Shown here: piece after piece, positions 36,913 through 45,095 of the stretch
Numbering within the stretch: the stretch's first letter is position 1
Layout: each line of letters starts with the position of its first letter
Origin: Spirochaetia bacterium
GTDB taxonomy: Bacteria; Spirochaetota; Spirochaetia; Sphaerochaetales; Sphaerochaetaceae
Direction of reading: 5' to 3'
Length of the DNA stretch: 64,000 nt
NCBI GenBank assembly: GCA_022482625.1
Contig: JAKVOU010000001.1
Location: 2,404,784-2,468,783 of the forward strand
Position numbers and translations under genes: made by a program
Notes under the pieces: model-generated
Databases searched by the model: none
Told to the model about the DNA's origin: nothing
Seen by the model: only the letters and a program-made list of their open reading frames with translations

Positions 36913-36941
36913 CATTGTCCGAAGCTATAAGGAGACCTTTT

Positions 36942-38282
36942 ATGACACGGATAGTAACTGCATCGTATCTTGTTTTGCCAGGACCTGCCATCTTGCGGAA
37001 TGGAGCGTTGGCATATGAAGGCCCGACCATTTGCTTTGTCGGGACTTTTGAAGCATGCCGGAGCCTTTATCCCAAGGCACAAGTCACGACGTACGACAAC
37101 TGTGTGCTGGCCCCGGGATTCATCAATGCCCATATGCATCTTTATGGCATTATTTCCCATGGGCTTTCTTCTCCTGTAAAGATTACGGGATTCGAAAGCT
37201 TCCTTGAAGACTATTGGTGGCCTTTGATTGAGAACCGTATCGACAGTTCCATGATAGCTGCTGCAACTGAGGCTTCGGCCCTCCAACTGGTTGATAGCGG
37301 GGTTACTGCTGTCTGCGATGTATTGGAAGCACCCTTTGCTTTTGCACAAGGTCTTGAAACTGAGGCTGCTATACTTAAAAAACTTGGACTAAGGGCAGTC
37401 CTGAGCTTGGAGTCATCGGTAAGAGTATCACCCGACAATGGTCTTTCCTGCCTTTCTGCCAATGTTGCCTTCAGCAAGGCCCATAGGGATGATCCGTTCA
37501 TTTCTTCTATGCTTTGCCTGCATACGGCATTTACCTGTCCGAAGGATTTCATATTGTCAGCCTGCAGGCTTGCACGGGAACATGAGCTTCCCATACAGTT
37601 CCATCTTAATGAAAGCCAGTATGAACCTGCCTGGTGTGAGCGGCATCATGGGGAAAGGACTGCCTTATGGTACAGGGACATAGGTCTGCTGGACCAACCG
37701 CTGCTTGCAGCCCAATGTGTGCAGCTTTCAGAAGAGGAGATTGATGCCTTGTCTTCACAAAGGGAACATCTTGCTGCGGTACATGTCCCATTGAGCAACT
37801 GTGAAGTAGGCGGAGGGATTGCCCCTGTCCCTGCGTTGCAGGCAAAGGGACTGACGGTGGGCTTGGGTACCGACGGATATATCAATAATTTCTTCGAAAC
37901 GATGCGAGGTGCTTTCCTGCTTCACAAGGCGCATCTGCTCAATCCTCAGGCCATGCCGGCCCGTACCGTATGGAAGATGGCAACGGAAGATGGTGCAAAA
38001 GCCATATATGGCAGCAAGGCGACTTGTGGGGTCTTGGCAGAAGGCAAAGCTGCAGATTTCCAAGTTATTTCCTTGGAAGGTTTGCCTACCATGGTCACTG
38101 AAGAAAACATATTTGACCAACTGATTCTCTACAGGAATCCACAGGATGTCCTGGAAGTCTATGTCGGAGGCCAAGCTGTCAAGAAAGCAGGGAAAACTGT
38201 CCATGGCGATTGGCAGACTGCTGCACAGAACTGCTGGAAGGCGTCAGATAGGCTTGCTGCCGGAAAAACAGAGAATCATTGA
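36942..38282 (+). CDS. SsnA-like amidohydrolase
   Basis: 446 residues from ATG 36942 (AAGGAG 7 nt upstream), 29 bp after the PreA-like gene. Family features: 'APGFINAHMHLYGIISHGL' (HxH near residue 60), 'FESFLEDYWWPL', 'IQFHLNES' and 'LGTDGYINNFFETM' with the Asp. At the position where relatives have 'AHC' (the catalytic or metal His of the beta-6 strand) this protein has 'AAQCVQL', a His to Gln change. It may therefore have altered activity. SsnA-type proteins occur in purine degradation clusters; the true substrate is unknown. Confidence 0.85.
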   Translation: MTRIVTASYLVLPGPAILRNGALAYEGPTICFVGTFEACRSLYPKAQVTTYDNCVLAPGFINAHMHLYGIISHGLSSPVKITGFESFLEDYWWPLIENRIDSSMIAAATEASALQLVDSGVTAVCDVLEAPFAFAQGLETEAAILKKLGLRAVLSLESSVRVSPDNGLSCLSANVAFSKAHRDDPFISSMLCLHTAFTCPKDFILSACRLAREHELPIQFHLNESQYEPAWCERHHGERTALWYRDIGLLDQPLLAAQCVQLSEEEIDALSSQREHLAAVHVPLSNCEVGGGIAPVPALQAKGLTVGLGTDGYINNFFETMRGAFLLHKAHLLNPQAMPARTVWKMATEDGAKAIYGSKATCGVLAEGKAADFQVISLEGLPTMVTEENIFDQLILYRNPQDVLEVYVGGQAVKKAGKTVHGDWQTAAQNCWKASDRLAAGKTENH

Positions 38283-38328
38283 GCTGTTCTCTTTTATATA
38301 CCGTATAAAAAGATAATGATATCGTGTA

Positions 38329-38384
38329 CTTCTGTGGCAAGGTCAGCATCTGGTTCAACCAGCTATGCTTTCTTGCCACAGAAG
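38329..38384. other. Long nested stem-loop between convergent genes
   Basis: CTTCTGTGGCAAG (38329-38341) pairs perfectly with CTTGCCACAGAAG (38372-38384). Inside are AGCAT/ATGCT and CTGGT/ACCAG stems. No T-tract adjoins it on either strand. It probably acts as a bidirectional mRNA end-protecting or terminating structure between the SsnA-like and permease genes. Confidence 0.6.
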
Positions 38385-38401
38385 CCGATGAATCAATAAG
38401 T

Positions 38402-39315
38402 TCAACTTTCCTTCGTGTAGGCCACGCCAAGCTTTGCCGGTACATTGAAGGATTTCCTTGCAATGGTAAGCGCAATGGTCAGGATATATAGGGCAGTGCA
38501 ATGAACAGCTCGTTGGGAAGGAACGTGTTCGGATTGGATTGCATCAGGATGGCCAATGCCTCTGTCAAGCCGAATACGAGCGTTCCGATCATGGCACCGA
38601 CTGGATTCCAGTTACCTAGGAAACAAATTGCAAATGCAATCCAACCACGTCCTCCGATCATATTGGTGGTAAACATGCCAAGGTAACCTATCGAATAGAA
38701 TGCACCTGCTATGCCACCCATCAGACCGGAGAGCGACACGACGCCATAACGGACTTTGCTGACGCTGATACCTGCCACATCTACGGCTTCAGGATTTTCT
38801 CCTGTGGAACGGATGATCAGACCTAGGGAAGTATTGTACAGGATGTAGTAGCCGACCGGCACCAGGAGATAAATGATATAGGTGAGGATGTTCTGCGTGA
38901 ACAGTATGTCACCGATTACAGGAATTCTTGAAAGTACCGGGATGGCAATCTTTTCAAGCGGTTTTACTGTCAGTGGAGATGTCGGTACACCGAATACGAC
39001 TCTTTGGAGGAAAGAGCACAGACCGGCTATGAGAATGTTGATTGCGGTCCCTGTTACGATCTGGTGTTGCTTCAAGGTGATGCAGATGAAAGCGTAGAGC
39101 AATGAAACCAATATGCCTGCAGCCATTGCGGCAAACAGTCCCAAGGCAAGGCTCCCACCCAGATAGGTCGTCGTGAAGCCTGCCCAGGCTCCCATGAGAA
39201 AAATACCTTCGATGGCAGTGACCATCATACCTGCATGTTCTGAAAAGACTTCGGAAAGTGCTCCGAAAAGCAGCGGAGTACTCATCATGAGCGCACGAGC
39301 CAGTAGATTGATCAT
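38402..39315 (-). pseudogene. Bmp-type ABC permease 2 of second importer (YufQ-like), frameshifted near the 3' end
   Basis: The frame from 39315 encodes a normal second permease ('HAGMMVTAIEGIFLMGAW', 'GGRGWIAFAICFLGNWNPVG') but ends early at 38479 with 'ALPYIS'. Two extra bases in the AT repeat at 38484-38490 explain this. Without them it reads 'ALPYILTIALTIARKSF' and ends at 38402, giving 303 residues, the usual length. The last membrane segment is therefore lost as sequenced. The ATG overlaps the previous stop (ATGA) and AAGGAGG precedes it. Confidence 0.85.
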
Positions 39316-40364
39316 ACTTCGTTGACCTCCTTCAGATGTTTCTTGTCCCTGTTGACTTCCATTTTGTTACGGACAAAATAGGACATTATGACGAAAATCA
39401 TTACAAAACCTTCCATCAGGTCGATGATGCTTGATGGAATACCGGACAATTGCCCCATGATTGAACCGCCTACCTGCAGTGCACCGAACAGAATGGATGC
39501 AAAGATGATGCCGATCGGGTTTGCATTGGCGAGAATGGCGATACCGATACCAAGGGATCCTATGGAAGGATTGAATCCCTGTAGCAGCATATGCTGGACG
39601 CCGTTGACTTCTGTTACACCAGCCAGGCCTGCTAGGCCGCCGCTGATGAAAAAGCTTATGACGATTATCTGCCGTGGCCTGATGCCGCTCATGGAAGATG
39701 CTTCGCTGTTCATGCCTACCGCCCGAATTCTAAAACCCAGGGAGGTCCGATAGAGCAACAGCCATATGCCTATGGCTATGAAAACTGCAAGCAGAAAACC
39801 GAGGTGCAGTCTTGTGTGAGGCACGATGCGTGGTAGCCAGACTGCCTTTGCCAGCGTATCTGTCTGTGGGTATTCGCCTTTTGTTTCCATCAGGGAAGTC
39901 CTCAGCAGGTAGTTCATGATTGCAAGCGCAATGTACGTGCTCATCATACTGGTGAGGAATTCATTTGCATTGAAACGGGCTTTTGCAAAACCGATCAGAC
40001 CACCCCAGATACCGCTGAGCAGGAACGCAGCAATGATGACGAATGGTATGGCGATACCTGACGGCCATGCCAATGAAATGGCAACTGCCGTGATTGCTCC
40101 GATGTAGAACTGGCCTTGGGCTCCGATGTTGAACAGGTTTGCCTTGAACGTAAAGGCAAAGGCAAGGGCCGTGAAGATCAGGGGAGTTGCCTTGACAAAT
40201 ATCTCGCCGATGGTATAGGTATCACGGAACATCGAGGAAAACAGGATGCCGTAGGTGGAAATGGGATTTTTCCCGAGCAACAGCATCATGAAGCCGCTGA
40301 TGATGAGTCCCAGCAGGATTGCCAGTACCGTAGTCAGGAAAAGGTCTCTTGTCTTAGGATTCAT
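39312..40364 (-). CDS. Bmp-type ABC permease 1 of second importer (YufP-like)
   Basis: 350 residues from the ATG at 40364, which overlaps the ATPase stop and has AAGGAG 6 nt upstream; a frame extension to 40379 is inside the ATPase gene. Features: 'ANLFNIGAQGQFYIGA', 'NEFLTSMMSTYIALA', 'NPSIGSLGIGIAIL'. It pairs with the downstream permease to form the channel of the second nucleoside-type importer. Confidence 0.92.
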   Translation of the reverse strand: MNPKTRDLFLTTVLAILLGLIISGFMMLLLGKNPISTYGILFSSMFRDTYTIGEIFVKATPLIFTALAFAFTFKANLFNIGAQGQFYIGAITAVAISLAWPSGIAIPFVIIAAFLLSGIWGGLIGFAKARFNANEFLTSMMSTYIALAIMNYLLRTSLMETKGEYPQTDTLAKAVWLPRIVPHTRLHLGFLLAVFIAIGIWLLLYRTSLGFRIRAVGMNSEASSMSGIRPRQIIVISFFISGGLAGLAGVTEVNGVQHMLLQGFNPSIGSLGIGIAILANANPIGIIFASILFGALQVGGSIMGQLSGIPSSIIDLMEGFVMIFVIMSYFVRNKMEVNRDKKHLKEVNEV

Positions 40365-41880
40365 CAGTGTCTCCTTCAATGGAATAACCGGCCATCAGGA
40401 GGCCGATCTTTGTCGTATCCAGCTGTGAGGCTCTATAAATGCCTTGGAGCTGTCCTTTGTACAGCACTGCAATCCTGTCACAGAGCATGAATATTTCCGA
40501 CAGTTCAGTCGATACGAGCATGATTGCCTTGCCTGCTTCCTTTTCATGGAGAATGGCTGCATGTACGTTGTGTATGGCGCCTAGGTCCAATCCCCTGGTC
40601 GGTTGGTCAAAGATGACGAAGCTGCCACAGTTATATACTTCACGGCCGACGATTACTTTCTGCTGGTTTCCACCAGAAAGCTCGTGTGCAATCGCAGAAG
40701 GACCGGGAGCCTTGACGTCAAAATCCTTGAGGATCTGCTGTGTCCTGTTGTTCAATGCTGTTCGCCGTATCCATCCGTGGCGTGACCACTGGTTTGAGTA
40801 GCTGGATTTGAGAAAGATGTTTTCTGACAGCGTCATATCCATGATCATACCATATCGTTGCCGGTCTGAAGGTACGTAGCCGATTCCCTTTTCAATCCTT
40901 TCACGTATCGAATTGTGTGTGATATCCTGGCCTTCCAGTCTGATGGTTCCTTTCGTAGGCTTTTCAGCTCCGCAGATTGCCATGCATAGTTCCTGCTGAC
41001 CATTGCCGGAAACACCTGCGATACCGAAGATTTCTCCTTCATGGATGTCAAAGGAGACATCCTGAAGCTTTGGAAGCTCTCCTTCCTTTTCGATTGTCAG
41101 ACTGTCGACGGAAAGGCATATCTTGTCCCGTATTTCACTTTCTGAAGTTACCGGCAATGTTTCCAGTTGGTGCCCGATCATCATCTGTGACAGTTTTTCT
41201 TCCGTCGTCTCTGTTTTGAGGACATCCCCGAAGACTTTGCCGTTTCTCATGACGATGATACGGTCTGCCACTGCCATGACTTCCTTGAGCTTATGGGTAA
41301 TGAAGATAATGGCGTTTCCCTTTGCGACGAAGGTTCTGACGAATTCCATGAGGTTGTCGATTTCCTGAGGAGTAAGTACTGCTGTCGGTTCATCCATGAT
41401 CAACAGGTTCGCGTCCAGATACAGTGCCTTGAGGATTTCAACTTTCTGTTGTTGCCCGACAGCCAAGTCACGTATCTTTGCCTTTGGATCGATTTCAAAA
41501 CCGTAGGTAGTTGCCAGTTCTGCGATTTCCTTTTCCTTTTGTTTCCAGTCAATCTTGCCTGTTACGTTGCCTAGGATGATATTCTCGGTCACGGTATGTG
41601 CAGCTACCAAGGAAAAGTGCTGCTGTATCATGGAAATTCTATAATGCATGGCATCCCTGGGGGAGTCTATGCTGATTTCTTTGCCGTCTTTGTATAGCTT
41701 TCCTTCATCCATGCTGTATAGGCCATAAAGAATCTTCATGCAGGTACTTTTTCCTGCGCCGTTTTCGCCGAGCAGTGCCAATACTTCTCCTCTGTTGATG
41801 GAGAAAGAAACATCTTTGTTTGCTACTACTTTGGCAAAATATTTGGAGATTCCCCTTAATTCAAAAAATGGTGTTTCCAT
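40354..41880 (-). CDS. Bmp-type ABC ATP-binding protein of second importer (two domains, YufO-like)
   Basis: 508 residues from ATG 41880 with GGAG just upstream. Domain 1: Walker A 'GENGAGKST', signature 'LAVGQQQKVEI', Walker B 'LLIMDEPTAVLTPQE'. Domain 2: 'GVSGNGQQEL', 'LSGGNQQK' and 'FDQPTRGLDLGA'. It is related to the ATPase at 21149, so the two importers are paralogous systems around one catabolic island. Confidence 0.93.
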   Translation of the reverse strand: METPFFELRGISKYFAKVVANKDVSFSINRGEVLALLGENGAGKSTCMKILYGLYSMDEGKLYKDGKEISIDSPRDAMHYRISMIQQHFSLVAAHTVTENIILGNVTGKIDWKQKEKEIAELATTYGFEIDPKAKIRDLAVGQQQKVEILKALYLDANLLIMDEPTAVLTPQEIDNLMEFVRTFVAKGNAIIFITHKLKEVMAVADRIIVMRNGKVFGDVLKTETTEEKLSQMMIGHQLETLPVTSESEIRDKICLSVDSLTIEKEGELPKLQDVSFDIHEGEIFGIAGVSGNGQQELCMAICGAEKPTKGTIRLEGQDITHNSIRERIEKGIGYVPSDRQRYGMIMDMTLSENIFLKSSYSNQWSRHGWIRRTALNNRTQQILKDFDVKAPGPSAIAHELSGGNQQKVIVGREVYNCGSFVIFDQPTRGLDLGAIHNVHAAILHEKEAGKAIMLVSTELSEIFMLCDRIAVLYKGQLQGIYRASQLDTTKIGLLMAGYSIEGDTDES

Positions 41881-41920
41881 GGGACTCCTTTCCATGCAAT
41901 GTTTGTTATTGAGATGACAA

Positions 41921-41943
41921 TCTGGCCGGCAAAGCCGGCCAGA
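41921..41943 (-). terminator. Intercistronic hairpin between binding-protein and ATPase genes
   Basis: A perfect 10-bp GC-rich stem (TCTGGCCGGC / GCCGGCCAGA) with a 3-nt loop, 24 bp after the binding-protein stop. Only TTG-like bases follow, so termination is likely partial. This fits the usual excess of binding protein over transporter. Confidence 0.6.
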
Positions 41944-41966
41944 CCGCTGGAAAATGGCTCAATGCT

Positions 41967-42989
41967 TTATTCTTTGAACATAGCCTTCAAGTCAACTTTT
42001 CCTGCTTTGAAATCGGCAATGCCGGCTTCTACATCCTTCTTGGTAGCATCTGTGATCTGATCGGTGTATACCGGATTGAAGATTCCTTCGTTGATACCGG
42101 CTTCATGGACTTTGCCACCTGTCAGTGTGCCATCATAGTACTGCTGGACAGCCCAGATGTACAATGTCTTGAAATCATAGACAACGGAAGCAACGACAGT
42201 ACCGGGGGCTACATCATTCTGATTGCCGGAGAACCCGATGAACTTTACGCCTTTCTCCTTGGCTGCCTGGATGGAACCGAGGCCGACCTGGTTGGCATAG
42301 ACGAACAGGGTATCAGCTCCTTTGTCTATCATGGTTTCAGCCATCTGTTTGCCCAGTGCTACGTCATCCCAGCTGTTTGCAAAGGCTCTGGTAGCTGAAG
42401 CGTCGGCAATACCTCTTGCCTTGGCTTTTTCTACGGCAACCTGTTCATAGACATCGAGCAGCTGTTTCATCAGCTTGTTGGGGAAACCGCCGATGGTTGC
42501 GAACTGTCCGTCCTTGGTAACGTCTCCGGCGATCAAAGCCGCAATATAGCTGGCTTCATACTCCTTTGGATAGACCGGAGCTACGTTTGCGCCGTCTGAC
42601 TGCAAGCCGTTTACGACACAGAATGTGGTATCAGGATAATCCTTTGCAACTTTGTTGGCTGCTTCATCGAACTGTGTGCCTGCAGCCATGACCAGGTCAT
42701 AGCCTCTTTCAGCATAGTTCCTGAAAGTCGATTCAAAGTCAGAAGCCTGGACATTTTCGATGTATTCCATGTGGGTGCCCAGTTGCTTGTTGCAGGCTTC
42801 AAGGCCCGCATAGTTGGTTGCATTCCAGCTCTGGTCATTGATGGGGCCAGGAAGGAGCAAGGCAATCTTCAAATCTCCGATAGCTTTTTTCCCTGTTGTT
42901 GCGGTAGTCGTAGTTTCCTGCGTCCCGTTGGCAAACAGACTGCCGATTGCAATGCATGCAACAGTCATGATGACAGCTAGTTTTTTCAT
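41967..42989 (-). CDS. BMP-family ABC substrate-binding protein of second importer
   Basis: 340 residues. An N-terminal signal ends 'GSLFANG', and no lipobox Cys is at its end, unlike the paralog at 19956, so this one looks freely periplasmic. BMP-fold motifs: 'KIALLLPGPINDQSWNATNYAG', 'DFESTFRNYAERGYDLVMAAG', 'YIAALIAGDVTKDGQFATIGG', 'LYIWAVQQYYDGTL'. First gene of a minus-strand four-gene importer, with GGAGG directly after a terminator-like leader. Confidence 0.92.
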   Translation of the reverse strand: MKKLAVIMTVACIAIGSLFANGTQETTTTATTGKKAIGDLKIALLLPGPINDQSWNATNYAGLEACNKQLGTHMEYIENVQASDFESTFRNYAERGYDLVMAAGTQFDEAANKVAKDYPDTTFCVVNGLQSDGANVAPVYPKEYEASYIAALIAGDVTKDGQFATIGGFPNKLMKQLLDVYEQVAVEKAKARGIADASATRAFANSWDDVALGKQMAETMIDKGADTLFVYANQVGLGSIQAAKEKGVKFIGFSGNQNDVAPGTVVASVVYDFKTLYIWAVQQYYDGTLTGGKVHEAGINEGIFNPVYTDQITDATKKDVEAGIADFKAGKVDLKAMFKE

Positions 42990-43000
42990 TGTATTCCTCC

Positions 43001-43034
43001 AAAAAAAAAGACGTTTTTCCCTCTTGGAAAAACG
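43001..43034 (-). terminator. Leader terminator/attenuator just upstream of the BMP-binding-protein start
   Basis: On the minus strand CGTTTTTCC-N5-GGAAAAACG forms a 9-bp stem followed by TC and nine T, then immediately GGAGG and the ATG. It is a textbook intrinsic terminator lying between promoter and ribosome site. A preceding TGTTTTTC segment repeats half of the stem and could pair alternatively. Confidence 0.7.
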
Positions 43035-43051
43035 CCATTGTTTTGAAAAAC

Positions 43052-43080
43052 AGTATGTCCAAGTTTTATCTTTCCGTCAA
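43052..43080 (-). promoter_or_regulatory. Promoter P2 of second Bmp operon
   Basis: TTGACG (43075-43080), 17-bp spacer, CATACT (43052-43057) on the minus strand. Start point expected near 43045, only about ten bases before the leader terminator. Confidence 0.5.
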
Positions 43081-43134
43081 GTATTCGCTTTCTTTATATC
43101 GATATTCACGTAATATTTGGTTTTTCCTTGACTT

Positions 43135-43163
43135 ATCGTAAAATGAGATGGTAATCCTGTCAA
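43135..43163 (-). promoter_or_regulatory. Promoter P1 of second Bmp operon
   Basis: TTGACA (43158-43163), 17-bp spacer, TACGAT (43135-43140). It would give a leader of roughly 95 nt before the terminator hairpin. Confidence 0.5.
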
Positions 43164-43174
43164 ATTAAATCTTC

Positions 43175-43205
43175 GGTTTTCTTGATATGATTTGCCAAGA
43201 AAACC
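43175..43205. promoter_or_regulatory. Inverted repeat upstream of P1, possible activator or repressor site
   Basis: GGTTTTCTTG-N11-CAAGAAAACC, perfect 10-bp arms, ending 12 bp upstream of the P1 -35 box. It could also be the 3' hairpin of the defence operon, whose last gene ends at 43277, but no T-tract follows. Confidence 0.5.
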
Positions 43206-43276
43206 AATTAAACCAGACCACTTTTTCTTTTTGATTTTAAACAAAATGATTGTTTGTCTTCATAGTTGAAAATTTT

Positions 43277-45094
43277 TTATGGTAATTCTGGAATCATTTT
43301 TATTGGTTCAGAAAGGATGAATTCTCTTTTTAATGTTGTCCAACATATTTCTGTTTTTGCATATTCTCCTAGAGATTTACCATTTGCATGGCTAAATAGA
43401 AAATCATAAACTTCTTTACCCCATATTTTTATTTGATCAATAAAACTATCGGATATTTGCTGATTATCCCAAACCATTTTTAAATTAAGTCTATCTTTAT
43501 ATTTTTCACTGATAATTGAAAGTAAAGCAATTCTTACTCCACTTGGGCTTTGGGGACAGATATTACCTTTTAAAAGATAAAAACTTTTTCGATATACTAT
43601 ATATTGTGCTAATCGGTCTTTCACATATTGAGGATCAATTTTTTTCGACTCATCATTTAAATAGTTTTTCATGGCAACAAGACATTTTTCGCCACCTAAT
43701 GCAGCAAATTTAGGTTTCCCATCCCATGTTGCAATACACATGGACAAATCAGTTTTTTTCTGGATTCTTCGAGATGGTGGAATTATTTTTGATAGGATTC
43801 TACGGCGTTCATATGGAGATTTTGCAGTAAAATTTAAATATGTATTGAAACTACCTGCAGCTCTTTCATAGAACCATTTGCCATTACCATCTGGACAGGT
43901 AATAGTTTTAAGTACTTTTTCAAAATTAATATGAAACAATGCATGTGCCTCAAAGTCTGATTTCTTTATGGCATTCTGTAAATTGGAATATCTTGAGACA
44001 TTTGATACGAAACTATTATCTTCTTCATCCCGTTCTTTTGAATTAAAAATAATAATTTTGGCGGCAACGCGGACTTCATTTAATTGGATTGCATCATTGT
44101 CTCTTTTTGAGAAATATATTGACGCTGTAGTTTGTCCTCCATTAACGATTTGGGCTGCATGTAATTGTAATAGAATGACACCCCTTTGATTGTTTTGTAT
44201 TATTGCCTTATCTGCGACAATAACCAATCCGTTATTATATGCCATGAAACGTCTCGGCGTGGTTGTGAGAGTATCTTTAATGCCAGAATTAACCACTCTT
44301 TTTGTACTTAAAAATGATCGAACATTTGCTTCAAGTAACTGATCTCTGTATTTACTGTAGATTGAATAAATCACATTTCCTGGAATTGCAGTCAAAGCAT
44401 AATCATATTCATCATCTTTTGAACGGGGAACATAAACACAAGGAAGTCCGGATCCTAATAGTTTTTCAAAATCAATAATAATAGAATCCTGAGGTTTTCC
44501 TTCAATTGATTGTTTATACCATAAATCTGAATCAAAAATATTTATTGAGATTTCAATATTTTCAGCTTTCTGTGTGGCAAAACTTTTAATTTTTGAAACA
44601 CAGTTGGTAATTACTGTAATTCTAATATTTTTACATTCATTTCCATATTCTCTGAAAATCATGGCCAAGTCTGATTCTGACGTTCCTTTTGTTAACTGAC
44701 TTACAAAATTGCTCGTATTGTCTAGACTACAGGCAATAAAATAATAAGCAGCCGTAACCTCTTTTTGAATTTCTTGATTTGTTAGTTGAATTATATTTCC
44801 AGTGCTATCACGATAAATGCAAGTAATAATATCTATTCCCTTGGAAATATCTTCATCATCATCTAATGCATATCCAAAAATTTTAATTTTTTTATTTCTA
44901 TAATTACCTTCATAATAACAGTCTTTAAAATCTCCAACCAAAGCTCCATTTTCAGATAAGTAATTAGCAGCCATTTCGCAATATATAACTTGCTGGTAAG
45001 GGTATGGAGAAGAAGTAGAAATCATCATCTCATTACGACGTTGCGCTAGTTCTTCTCTTTGTTCTTTTAAGAAAGTTTCAAAATCAATAGCCAT
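43277..45094 (-). CDS. AIPR-family protein (abortive phage infection related)
   Basis: 605 residues. The AIPR core runs about residues 245-420: 'EANVRSFLSTKRVVNSGIK' (about 255-273), 'RRFMAYNNGLVIVAD' (about 281-295) and 'AQIVNGGQTTASIY' (about 314-327), the best-conserved blocks of the family. AIPR proteins are found in phage-defence operons and are thought to act in abortive infection; their biochemistry is unclear. It is the last gene of a six-gene minus-strand operon, 1 bp after the PD-(D/E)XK gene. The gene is AT-rich like the rest of the island. Confidence 0.9.
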   Translation of the reverse strand: MAIDFETFLKEQREELAQRRNEMMISTSSPYPYQQVIYCEMAANYLSENGALVGDFKDCYYEGNYRNKKIKIFGYALDDDEDISKGIDIITCIYRDSTGNIIQLTNQEIQKEVTAAYYFIACSLDNTSNFVSQLTKGTSESDLAMIFREYGNECKNIRITVITNCVSKIKSFATQKAENIEISINIFDSDLWYKQSIEGKPQDSIIIDFEKLLGSGLPCVYVPRSKDDEYDYALTAIPGNVIYSIYSKYRDQLLEANVRSFLSTKRVVNSGIKDTLTTTPRRFMAYNNGLVIVADKAIIQNNQRGVILLQLHAAQIVNGGQTTASIYFSKRDNDAIQLNEVRVAAKIIIFNSKERDEEDNSFVSNVSRYSNLQNAIKKSDFEAHALFHINFEKVLKTITCPDGNGKWFYERAAGSFNTYLNFTAKSPYERRRILSKIIPPSRRIQKKTDLSMCIATWDGKPKFAALGGEKCLVAMKNYLNDESKKIDPQYVKDRLAQYIVYRKSFYLLKGNICPQSPSGVRIALLSIISEKYKDRLNLKMVWDNQQISDSFIDQIKIWGKEVYDFLFSHANGKSLGEYAKTEICWTTLKREFILSEPIKMIPELP

Positions 45095-45095
45095 A

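Noticed and set aside
35890-36915. 341-codon minus-strand frame
   Set aside because: Antisense to the PreA-like gene, whose iron-sulfur motifs are unmistakable.
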